This document shows positions 24,435 to 30,360 of a stretch of 30,360 nucleotides of DNA, one piece after another. Source of the DNA: Anoxynatronum sp033549305 (lineage in GTDB: Bacteria > Bacillota > Clostridia > Peptostreptococcales > Tindalliaceae); assembly GCA_033549305.1 (NCBI GenBank), contig JAWSUV010000022.1, positions 1-30,360 of the forward strand. The letters are read 5' to 3'. Within the stretch, counting starts at the first letter, position 1. Each line of letters begins with the position of its first letter. Position numbers and translations under genes: made by a program. The notes under the pieces are model-generated. The model saw only the letters and a list, made by a program, of their open reading frames with translations, did no database searches and was not told the origin of the DNA.

Positions 24435-24465
24435 CACAATATTCCGCTGAAAGGAGTGTGCCTAA

Positions 24466-24882
24466 TTGAAGCTTCTTGTCTGTGTTGACGGATCCCCCCA
24501 AAGCATGAAAGCGGTTGTCAAAGCAGTGGAGATTGCCGCTGGCTGCCAAACTANNNNNNNNNNTTTGATTGAGGACGGCAGTAAATACCGCGTTGAGGAA
24601 GAAATGAAGAAGTACAACCTGCTCAATGAGCAAATGATCAATCATCACAAAAAATATCTTGAGCATGCCGCGATGCGTTTCCGGGAAAAAGGCATCGAAC
24701 CGGATCTCATGTTGAAGGAAGGACATCCAGCCCATACCATCGCCGAAGCAGCCAAAGAAGGCGGCTTTGACATGATCATTATGGGCAGCCGGGGACGGGG
24801 CAACCTGAAAAGCCTGTTGCTGGGAAGTGTCAGCAATGCCGTGATTCAACAAACCCATGCCAGTGTGCTGGTGGTCAAATAA
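24466..24882 (+). CDS. Universal stress protein A family, second copy (contains assembly gap)
   Basis: 138 codons with ten unknown bases. KLLVCVDGSPQSMKAVVKAVEIAAGC opens the fold; MGSRGRGNLKSLLLGSVSNAVIQQTHASVLVVK is a classical ATP-binding end (GxRGxG then LGSVS). The start is TTG at 24466, with AAAGGAG and a nine-base spacer, and no better codon nearby. Compared with the first copy, about 15 residues should lie between GCQT and LIEDGS, whereas the gap codes for about four; so the gap is a placeholder and roughly 30 bases are missing. The true length is probably near 149. Confidence 0.85.
   Translation: MKLLVCVDGSPQSMKAVVKAVEIAAGCQTXXXXLIEDGSKYRVEEEMKKYNLLNEQMINHHKKYLEHAAMRFREKGIEPDLMLKEGHPAHTIAEAAKEGGFDMIIMGSRGRGNLKSLLLGSVSNAVIQQTHASVLVVK
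24554..24563. other. Assembly gap (ten Ns)
   Basis: Ten unknown bases inside the second universal stress protein gene. They keep the frame by chance. Confidence 0.99.
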
Positions 24883-24908
24883 GAAGAGATAAATCATACT
24901 TTCAATTT

Positions 24909-24950
24909 AAAGCCGCCTTCCTTTTCATTTTTAAGGATGAAGGCGGCTTT
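24909..24950 (+). terminator. Terminator of the universal stress protein pair
   Basis: AAAGCCGCCTTC and GAAGGCGGCTTT pair over 12 bases, followed by TTTGTTC, 26 bases after the stop. Confidence 0.92.
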
Positions 24951-25144
24951 GTTCATTGGTGATAATTGAGACGATTCTTTCTTGCTGTCGTCTCCCAGAA
25001 ATAATCACAACTCATGGAAAAGCATCAAGTTTTAGCACGACAGTATATCTTTACAATTTGTCTATTCAATTCTATGTTGGGATATTGACAAAAACTCAAA
25101 TCTGCAAATCTTCATGACACAATGATTTTATGTCGTTTACTTGC

Positions 25145-25525
25145 CTAATCCTGCTCTACTTCTTTCAATACTTCCTGTGCTTTTCGAAAACTGTCGACCG
25201 CAGCCGGTACACCGCAGTAAATGGCACAATGAAGAAATATTTCTCTGATTTCCTCAATTGTCACACCGTTCTTAATTGCTCCGCGGATGTGAAGCTTTAA
25301 TTCGTGCGGACGATTAAGCGCTGTCAGCACAGCAAGGTTAATGATACTGCGTGTTTTTCTGGATAATTCAGGTCTTGCCCAGATCTCTCCCCAACAGTAT
25401 TCAGTTACCAACTCCTGCATTGGGCGATTGAAATCAGTAGCCTTGTTGATCGATTCATTGACATACTTCTCTCCCAAAACAGCTTTGCGAATCTTCAGAC
25501 CCTCATTAAATCGTTTCTTGTTCAT
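25145..25525 (-). CDS. Carboxymuconolactone decarboxylase-like protein (AhpD-like fold)
   Basis: 126 residues. EYCWGEIWARPELSRKTRSIINLAVLTALNRPHELKLHIRGAIKNGVTIEEIREIFLHCAIYCGVPAAVDSF is the CMD domain in full; the HxxxAIYCGVP part matches PcaC-type proteins. Function ranges from decarboxylase to disulfide reductase; the CxxC pair of AhpD is absent (single Cys groups), so I favour a small-molecule enzyme. The ATG at 25525 follows AAAGGAGTTTTGGAA. Before the IS insertion it lay 71 bases after the DUF401 stop on the same strand. Confidence 0.88.
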   Translation of the reverse strand: MNKKRFNEGLKIRKAVLGEKYVNESINKATDFNRPMQELVTEYCWGEIWARPELSRKTRSIINLAVLTALNRPHELKLHIRGAIKNGVTIEEIREIFLHCAIYCGVPAAVDSFRKAQEVLKEVEQD

Positions 25526-25596
25526 TTTCCAAAACTCCTTTCTGAAGTGATCACTTCCCACATCATCTTAACAGTTCACTTAAAGGAGAGGACAAA

Positions 25597-25659
25597 CTAT
25601 CGATAGAAATATAATAACAATCCGGTTGTCAACCCTAAAAGCATTACTGCGACCATAGC
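25597..25659 (-). pseudogene. Detached 3' end of the DUF401 transporter gene
   Basis: On the minus strand GCT ATG GTC (the target duplication) continues without a break as AVMLLGLTTGLLLYFYR and a TAG stop at 25597-25599. This is a hydrophobic helix with a basic end, which fits the last helix of the transporter whose main part ends at 27236. The frame matches exactly when the IS and one copy of the 9-bp repeat are removed. Confidence 0.9.
25651..25659. repeat. Left copy of the 9-bp target-site duplication
   Basis: GACCATAGC, identical to 27236-27244 and directly outside the left terminal repeat. IS256-family elements make 8- or 9-bp duplications. Confidence 0.93.
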
Positions 25660-25687
25660 GATTAAGTCCGTATAATGGTGTAAAAAC
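25660..25687. repeat. Left terminal inverted repeat of the IS
   Basis: It shares AAGTCC and, further in, GTGTAA with the right end read in reverse complement; about 16 of the first 24 positions agree. The ends are imperfect, as usual for the family. Confidence 0.75.
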
Positions 25688-25707
25688 AAAATGAGCCACA
25701 AACTCAT

Positions 25708-25751
25708 TCCTCGGTTAGAATATAAGTGTCAAGCAAATACCAAACCGAGGA
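25708..25751 (+). promoter_or_regulatory. Hairpin overlapping the transposase ribosome binding site
   Basis: TCCTCGGTT (25708-25716) pairs perfectly with AACCGAGGA (25743-25751), which covers the first half of the Shine-Dalgarno GAGGAGG (25747-25753). In a readthrough transcript from outside, the site would be hidden. Comparable shielding is known for other IS families; here it is inferred. Confidence 0.6.
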
Positions 25752-25760
25752 GGATGAATC

Positions 25761-26972
25761 ATGGCTCAGTTCAATATTACCCTAACAGACGAAGTTTTGC
25801 ACGGTCTTTTTACCAGTAACGGACGCGACCAGGCATTTGCCAAGCTGATGGAAGAAATCATCAACCAGGTGCTTTTAGCCCAGTCAAAAGAACAAATTGG
25901 TGCAGACCCTTATGAAAGAACTGATGAGCGCAACGCTTACCGGAATGGTTTCCGAGACAGGCAACTCACCACCCGGGTAGGCCATTTACACTTACGAGTC
26001 CCCCGGCATCGAAACGGAGACTTTAGCACAGAAATGTTTGAACGGTACCAACGCAGCGAACAAGCATTGGTCCTGGCCATGATGGAAATGGTGGTCAACG
26101 GCGTGTCCACCCGAAAAGTGGAAAACATCACCGAAGAATTGTGTGGAAAGAAGTTCTCCAAATCCACAGTTTCTGCTCTTTGTGAAAAACTGGATCCGGT
26201 GGTGAAATCCTTTCAAACACGACCATTGGAAATACATTACCCCTTCGTCATTGTGGACGCCCTTTATCTAAAAGTACGCAATGATCACCGGGTACAGTCG
26301 AGAGGACTTCTTATCGCTGTTGGAGTCAATGAAGAAGGTTACCGGGAAATCATCGGTTTTCAAGTGGCCAACAGCGAAAGCGAAACCACCTGGTCAAACT
26401 TCTTTGAATCATTAAAAGACCGGGGACTAAAAGATGTTCGGCTGGTAACCTCCGACAATCACAAAGGGCTGGTGAAAGCCATCCACCAACAGTTCCAAGG
26501 AAGCAGCTGGCAACGATGCCAGACCCACTTTTCCAGAAACATGTTGGAGCAAACTCCCAAAGGGCTGCAACCAGAAATGAAAGAATCCTTGAGAGAACTC
26601 CATGAAACCCCTGACCTTGACAGTGCCATCAAAATCCGTAACCAGATCTTTGCCAAGTACGACACCAAAGCACCGAAAGCCATGACATTACTGGATGAAG
26701 CCTTTGCTGATATCACCGCCGTTCTCACGTTGCCGTTGAAATACCGAAAAAGACTGCGTACCACTAATGGGGTTGAACGGCTCAACCAGGAAGTCAGACG
26801 CCGGGAAAGAGTAATCAGAATCTTTCCCAATGAAGCCTCCGTCATCCGTCTGATGGGCGCTCTGCTGATGGAACAAAGCGAGAAATGGCAGACAGGGCGT
26901 AAATACTTCGAGATGGATCTGTACTACCAGACAACAGAGGAGCAATCGATAACAGAAGACAAAGTGGCCTAA
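25761..26972 (+). CDS. IS256-family transposase (DDE, Mutator superfamily)
   Basis: Full-length, 403 residues. Catalytic triad: D166 (IVDALYLKVR), D232 (TSDNHKGL) and E339 (NGVERLNQEVRRR). The signature CxxHxxRN is QRCQTHFSRN (C253, H256). The N-terminal half holds the DNA-binding part (RNGFRDRQLTTRVGHLHLRVPRHR). The ATG at 25761 follows GAGGAGG with seven bases between. No stop or frameshift, so the element may still be active. Confidence 0.97.
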   Translation: MAQFNITLTDEVLHGLFTSNGRDQAFAKLMEEIINQVLLAQSKEQIGADPYERTDERNAYRNGFRDRQLTTRVGHLHLRVPRHRNGDFSTEMFERYQRSEQALVLAMMEMVVNGVSTRKVENITEELCGKKFSKSTVSALCEKLDPVVKSFQTRPLEIHYPFVIVDALYLKVRNDHRVQSRGLLIAVGVNEEGYREIIGFQVANSESETTWSNFFESLKDRGLKDVRLVTSDNHKGLVKAIHQQFQGSSWQRCQTHFSRNMLEQTPKGLQPEMKESLRELHETPDLDSAIKIRNQIFAKYDTKAPKAMTLLDEAFADITAVLTLPLKYRKRLRTTNGVERLNQEVRRRERVIRIFPNEASVIRLMGALLMEQSEKWQTGRKYFEMDLYYQTTEEQSITEDKVA

Positions 26973-26992
26973 CCTCGCTATTTATTCCACGT

Positions 26993-27127
26993 CCTCTTGA
27001 CAGTGAGCCTCTTGCCGGCATGGTTTCAGGCATCGAAGGCATCACCTTTGGTCAGAGAAGAAAAGCGCTTTGGGGTCGGGTGATGCCTGGCGAACAGCCT
27101 ACCATGCCGCCACTCACTGTCAAGAGG
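26993..27127. repeat. Long nested inverted repeat in the right part of the IS
   Basis: Three paired segments in order: a perfect 15-base arm (26993-27007 with 27113-27127, CCTCTTGACAGTGAG), CGGCATGG with CCATGCCG (27016-27023, 27102-27109) and AGGCATCACC with GGTGATGCCT (27037-27046, 27079-27088), around a 32-base loop. No T run follows, so it is not a simple terminator. Confidence 0.85.
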
Positions 27128-27207
27128 CTTTCGCGGCATAAAGCGCTCGAGGTTGTGCTGATGAATAAGTGAACCACTCATATCGAAGATCTAACATTGT
27201 TGCCGAG

Positions 27208-27235
27208 GAAATTACACACTATTTTGGACTTGACT
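27208..27235. repeat. Right terminal inverted repeat of the IS
   Basis: Partner of the left repeat; the outermost bases also encode the last seven residues (SQVQNSV) of the truncated DUF401 protein on the minus strand. Confidence 0.75.
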
Positions 27236-28417
27236 GACCATAGCATAGACAGTATACTCCTTGTAAAGCTCACCTATTGTAACTTGCATCACTTTTAGTG
27301 TAAAAGATTGACACAAGTGAAGAGGAGAAAAATAATAACCTAAAAAAGCACTGATCATTAAATAATAAGTAAATACATGTCTCAAATCATTCGACATGTT
27401 GATGCGAGACAACATGGGCAGCGTAACAGCAAGCGGCACAGTTATATTTCCAGTAATAAATCCAAAAAACAGTGATGTTCCCATAAATACCGTCATCATT
27501 GATAAGCTGTTGGTTGTCCGGGAAAAAATGTTGTCAAAAATCATAAGCATTTCATCCATTTGAAGAATGATGTCTTTAATAATAAGGACTGAGATGATGA
27601 TGATCAGTATATCCCAATTAGCAGATTTTCTAAGCACCCATAAAAACTTTTCCTTTTCAGATTCTGCATATACTATTACTAAACTTACCAGCATTGCAGC
27701 AAATAAAGGAATCCCCAAGATGGCGTTAAGCAATACCGGAACATAGATCGGAGCAGTAAAGATTAAGAATCTTCGAAAATTCTCTTGGAAGCCGCAAGAA
27801 TCTGATTGACTAATCGGCACATTCGCTTCGATCCTTCTTAAAAATAGATAATGTGCAAATGTCAGCATTAGCAGCAAGAACGCCAAATTATAAAGAATTA
27901 TCAGGTAAACATTTATATCAGGTGAAGCTGAACGCAGAAAAAGAATCGGAATAGAAAAAGGGAATACCATTGTAGAGATGTGCCGAAAGATTAAATTCAC
28001 CGCAGCTCTTTGAGGTGGTTTCAATCCTGCATCAGCACCTATATTATCAACAAATGGCGCTGACAAGACTGCCCCTCCAGGGATGGTCAGTGTACCGATC
28101 ATAGAAGGAATAATCATCAAAACGATTTTTCTACTGCGAAAAATGTTCAACAAAGATTCAACCACTTTATCCAATAGCTTATAATGTTTCATTGTGCCAC
28201 CGACAGTGCTGACTATGAGTACTGTCAAAATTGCATCCCTGGAATGATTCGTTACAAGCAAGCCAAGTACAATATTGCCAATAGCGTGTATCCCAATCAT
28301 GGACAAAACAGCCAGAACCAATGCTGTAATGGCAAGTGATGTGCTCAGTTTCATTCGATTGCGCAGCAATATTGGTATTATCAGAAATGAGATTACAGTT
28401 GAAATGAGCTGATTCAA
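27212..28417 (-). CDS. DUF401 family membrane transporter, C terminus replaced by IS sequence
   Basis: Integral membrane protein with about ten helices; DUF401 members are uncharacterised and resemble anion or carboxylate transporters. PSMIGTLTIPGGAVLSAPFVDNIG, RHISTMVFPFSIPILFL, FFGFITGNITVPLAVTLPML and SAFLGYYFSPLHLCQSFT are the conserved parts. The last native residues are EYTVYAMV; SQVQNSV comes from the IS. The original ended in AVMLLGLTTGLLLYFYR, so the last helix is lost. I prefer the TTG at 28415-28417, six bases after AGGTG, which gives 401 residues; the longer frame from 28462 has no site. Whether the truncated protein works is unclear. Confidence 0.85.
   Translation of the reverse strand: MNQLISTVISFLIIPILLRNRMKLSTSLAITALVLAVLSMIGIHAIGNIVLGLLVTNHSRDAILTVLIVSTVGGTMKHYKLLDKVVESLLNIFRSRKIVLMIIPSMIGTLTIPGGAVLSAPFVDNIGADAGLKPPQRAAVNLIFRHISTMVFPFSIPILFLRSASPDINVYLIILYNLAFLLLMLTFAHYLFLRRIEANVPISQSDSCGFQENFRRFLIFTAPIYVPVLLNAILGIPLFAAMLVSLVIVYAESEKEKFLWVLRKSANWDILIIIISVLIIKDIILQMDEMLMIFDNIFSRTTNSLSMMTVFMGTSLFFGFITGNITVPLAVTLPMLSRINMSNDLRHVFTYYLMISAFLGYYFSPLHLCQSFTLKVMQVTIGELYKEYTVYAMVSQVQNSV
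27236..27244. repeat. Right copy of the 9-bp target-site duplication
   Basis: GACCATAGC, identical to 25651-25659. On the minus strand it is three in-frame codons (Ala-Met-Val) of the DUF401 gene. Confidence 0.93.
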
Positions 28418-28553
28418 CGTATGCACCTGATCCTTCTGGCTTGTCACCGATCGCATAATCAATTAGAATGATATAAGATACTACATACTGTAACAGCAAA
28501 TAAACGGAGAACTATATACTTAATCAGTTAAATCAGATCGGGGAGGAAGATGT

Positions 28554-29234
28554 ATGAATAAGAATCAGCCGACTTGCGCAAAGTGTAAAATAAAAACACC
28601 CGAGAAAGCTTGCCGCAAAACTGATGGTAATGCCCCAGCATTTTGTCCTACCAAGAATATTCCCGAAGTGTTGTCATCTATTGAAAAAATATATGCCGAT
28701 CCCAAAATTAGGGAATTTGCGCGCCAGGCTTCTATTCAGGAAGCTGAAGGTTACGCAAATCGCGAGCTTAAATTGCCGGTCCGTTATCCTGTTAAGAATC
28801 GCTTGGAAGAAATTTGTGAGTTTGCGGACCGTATGGGTTATAAGCGGTTGGGTTTAGCGTACTGCGGGGGTTTGCAACAGGAGGCTGATGCTGTTAATCA
28901 GGTATTCGAAGCTGCCGGTTTCGAAGTTCTTTCAGTTGTTTGCAAGATAGGTTGCAGGCCTAAGGAAGAAATTGGTTTGAATGACCAGCAAAAAGTGCGG
29001 ATCGGCGAGTTCGAATCAATGTGCAATCCAATCGGACAAGCAAAAGTCCTTAATCAAGCTGGAGCCGACTTTAATGTCGTGCTGGGTCTTTGCGTTGGCC
29101 ATGATTCATTATTCTTCATGAATACGACAATTCCAACAACAGTTCTTGCTGTGAAAGACCGTGTTTTAGGCCATAATCCCCTTGCTGCAGTCTATACACT
29201 TGGCTCATACAGTGAACGGCTGATCAAAAAATAA
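28554..29234 (+). CDS. DUF1847 family cysteine-rich protein
   Basis: 226 residues, soluble, function unknown. An N-terminal cysteine group (CAKCKIKTPEKAC, FCPTKN, about 8-32) probably binds a metal or cluster. Later conserved parts are GLAYCGGLQQEA, SVVCKIGCRPKEEIG, ESMCNPIGQAKVLNQAGADFNVVLGLCVGHDSLFF and VLAVKDRVLGHNPLAAVYTL, which match DUF1847 proteins of anaerobes. At least ten cysteines in all. The ATG follows GGGGAGGAAGATGT. It is divergent from the DUF401 gene (136 bases between) and ends 20 bases from the facing sigma-54 activator. Confidence 0.88.
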   Translation: MNKNQPTCAKCKIKTPEKACRKTDGNAPAFCPTKNIPEVLSSIEKIYADPKIREFARQASIQEAEGYANRELKLPVRYPVKNRLEEICEFADRMGYKRLGLAYCGGLQQEADAVNQVFEAAGFEVLSVVCKIGCRPKEEIGLNDQQKVRIGEFESMCNPIGQAKVLNQAGADFNVVLGLCVGHDSLFFMNTTIPTTVLAVKDRVLGHNPLAAVYTLGSYSERLIKK

Positions 29235-29254
29235 GCGCTCTTGCAAACAAAATA

Positions 29255-30360
29255 TTAAACACCCAAGTCTTTCATTTTTCTCCAGAAAGTTGTCCGACTC
29301 ATGCCTAACATTTCAGCGATTTTACTTTTTCTTCCAGAAAATGCGAGTAATAGCCTTTGGAGCAATTCTTTACTGATAACACTGTTTTTGACATCCTTTG
29401 GTAGAATTCCATGTTGTTTTAAAATATCATAAAAGAGTCGTTCTTCACCAATTGCACGCAATAATAATTCATGAATGACAGGTTCATCATATCTCTCAAT
29501 ATTTTTATAGTGGATTGAAAATCTTTCGACAACATTTTTCAACTCTCTGACGTTTCCCGGCCAGGAATAATATTTAAGGATCGCAACTTGATCTTCTGTC
29601 AATTTGGACTTATAGCTGTCTATACCCAAATGTTGTCCCGTAAGGTATATAAACATATCAATCAGATCATTGTCTCTGTCTCTTAAAGGAGGAATTGATA
29701 TCTGTAGAACATTTAAGCGATAATATAAATCGTCCCGGAAGTCATGCGGAATTTTATCCTCTATGATCTCATTTGTAGCAGAGATTATTCTGACATCTAT
29801 TGGGATTATTTTTTCTCCCCCAATTTTCATGACTTCTTTTTCTTGCAGTACCCTAAGCAGTCTAGCCTGCAAGTTGCGAGAGATGCCTCCAATTTCATCT
29901 AGAAAAATGGTCCCTTGATGTGCGATTTCAAAAAGACCGGCTTTTCCGCCTTTTCTACTCCCTGTAAATGCTCCTTCTTCATATCCAAACAGTTCACTTT
30001 CCAGAAGATTTTCTGGTAATGCAGCACAGTTAACTGCAACAAAGGGCCCGTTTTGCTGGAAACCAAAATTGTGAATACTTTGTGCGAATAATTCCTTGCC
30101 TGTCCCGGTTTCGCCATAAATTAATATATTTGATTTTGATTTTGCATACATTTTTGCCTTATTAATTTCGTCCCTTATTAGTGTTGATCCGCCAATTATT
30201 TCAGAAAAGTCTGTCTTTGCTGTAAATCCTTTTTTTGCATTGAGAAGTCTGATTCTCTGCTCTGCTTGCTGTATCGCTGATACCTTTTGGATAATAGTGA
30301 GCGTACCAATTCGCTTTCCATCAGTTTCAATAGGAACACTATTAGTGATTATTTCATTCT
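29255..30360 (-). CDS. Sigma-54-dependent transcriptional activator, N terminus beyond right edge
   Basis: Bacterial enhancer-binding protein; 367 residues visible. In order: the end of a PAS-type sensor domain (TNSVPIETDGKRIGTLTIIQ) at the window edge, a linker helix (AIQQAEQRIR), the AAA+ core with ILIYGETGTGKELFAQSIH (Walker A), ELFGYEEGAFTGSRKGGK (the sigma-54 contact loop, with Ser instead of the last Ala of GAFTGA), GTIFLDEIG (Walker B) and WPGNVRELKNVVERF, then a Fis-type helix-turn-helix (SGRKSKIAEMLGMSRTTFWRKMK). The frame is open through 30360, so the ATG at 30151 is internal. The signal sensed is unknown; the nearby divergent genes are candidate targets. Confidence 0.94.
   Translation of the reverse strand, partial: NEIITNSVPIETDGKRIGTLTIIQKVSAIQQAEQRIRLLNAKKGFTAKTDFSEIIGGSTLIRDEINKAKMYAKSKSNILIYGETGTGKELFAQSIHNFGFQQNGPFVAVNCAALPENLLESELFGYEEGAFTGSRKGGKAGLFEIAHQGTIFLDEIGGISRNLQARLLRVLQEKEVMKIGGEKIIPIDVRIISATNEIIEDKIPHDFRDDLYYRLNVLQISIPPLRDRDNDLIDMFIYLTGQHLGIDSYKSKLTEDQVAILKYYSWPGNVRELKNVVERFSIHYKNIERYDEPVIHELLLRAIGEERLFYDILKQHGILPKDVKNSVISKELLQRLLLAFSGRKSKIAEMLGMSRTTFWRKMKDLGV

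Larger units (their letters stand above)
25660..27235 (+). mobile_element. IS256-family insertion sequence, 1576 bp, complete
   Basis: Bounded by imperfect terminal repeats and a perfect 9-bp direct repeat. It carries one full transposase gene and a 200-base non-coding right part with a long nested inverted repeat. Its ends are confirmed independently: removing the IS and one repeat restores an open frame across the DUF401 gene. At 1576 bp it is somewhat longer than typical family members (about 1.3-1.5 kb), because of the right non-coding part. Confidence 0.92.

Noticed and set aside
28463..28553. Sigma-54 promoter between the DUF401 and DUF1847 genes
   Set aside because: No TGGC-N-TTGC pair at proper spacing on either strand in the divergent region.
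1..30360. CRISPR array, phage genes or tRNA/rRNA genes
   Set aside because: No regularly spaced repeats, no phage structural or integrase genes, and no recognisable tRNA cloverleaf or rRNA sequence were seen.

Overview
The window reads as a chromosomal segment of a low-to-mid GC Gram-positive bacterium, most likely an anaerobic member of the Clostridia (Bacillota). Supporting signs: two T-box leaders, an infC leader with an attenuator, the thrS-infC-rpmI-rplT ... pheS-pheT order, KtrAB and Trk potassium genes, purine-rich Shine-Dalgarno sites (AAGGAGG type) before almost every gene, a lipoprotein foldase-like gene and a sigma-54 activator. One run of ten Ns shows that this is a draft assembly. 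Genus cannot be told from the sequence alone.

Layout. 1-9357 is a conserved translation block, all on the minus strand: thrS (threonine T-box) -> infC-rpmI-rplT (leader with attenuator, AUU start for infC) -> ktrB-ktrA-rlmP -> pheS-pheT (phenylalanine T-box, specifier UUC; pheT runs off the left edge). 9358-10367 holds a broken second potassium system: the first half of trkA joined out of frame to the last quarter of trkH. 10533-15563 carries a SurA/PrsA-like lipoprotein, a flavodoxin plus ATP-grasp pair, a two-cluster ferredoxin-type protein and a TspO-related membrane protein. 15863-24882 is a mixed accessory region: a membrane-anchored multicopper oxidase, an MFS transporter, a DUF3841 protein, RNase HI, an alpha/beta hydrolase interrupted by an in-frame amber codon, a small protein that resembles a secretion ATPase with a dead P-loop, two unrecognised membrane proteins, a DUF445 protein and two tandem universal stress proteins (the second spans the assembly gap).

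25145-30360 is the most interesting part. A DUF401 transporter gene and a carboxymuconolactone-decarboxylase-like gene originally stood next to each other on the minus strand. A 1576-bp IS256-family element has inserted in the last codons of the DUF401 gene with a perfect 9-bp target duplication (GACCATAGC). The original 3' end is still readable on the far side of the element: the last hydrophobic helix was cut off and replaced by seven residues read from the terminal repeat. Divergent to it is a DUF1847 cysteine-rich protein, then a sigma-54 activator of the PAS-AAA-Fis type running off the right edge. These four genes may form a small uncharacterised metabolic unit, now damaged by the IS.

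How genes work together: the left block supplies aminoacyl-tRNA synthetases, initiation factor 3 and two ribosomal proteins under amino-acid and L20 feedback control; KtrAB keeps potassium uptake intact where the Trk pair is decayed; flavodoxin, ferredoxin protein and oxidase suggest redox handling, but no operon ties them together.
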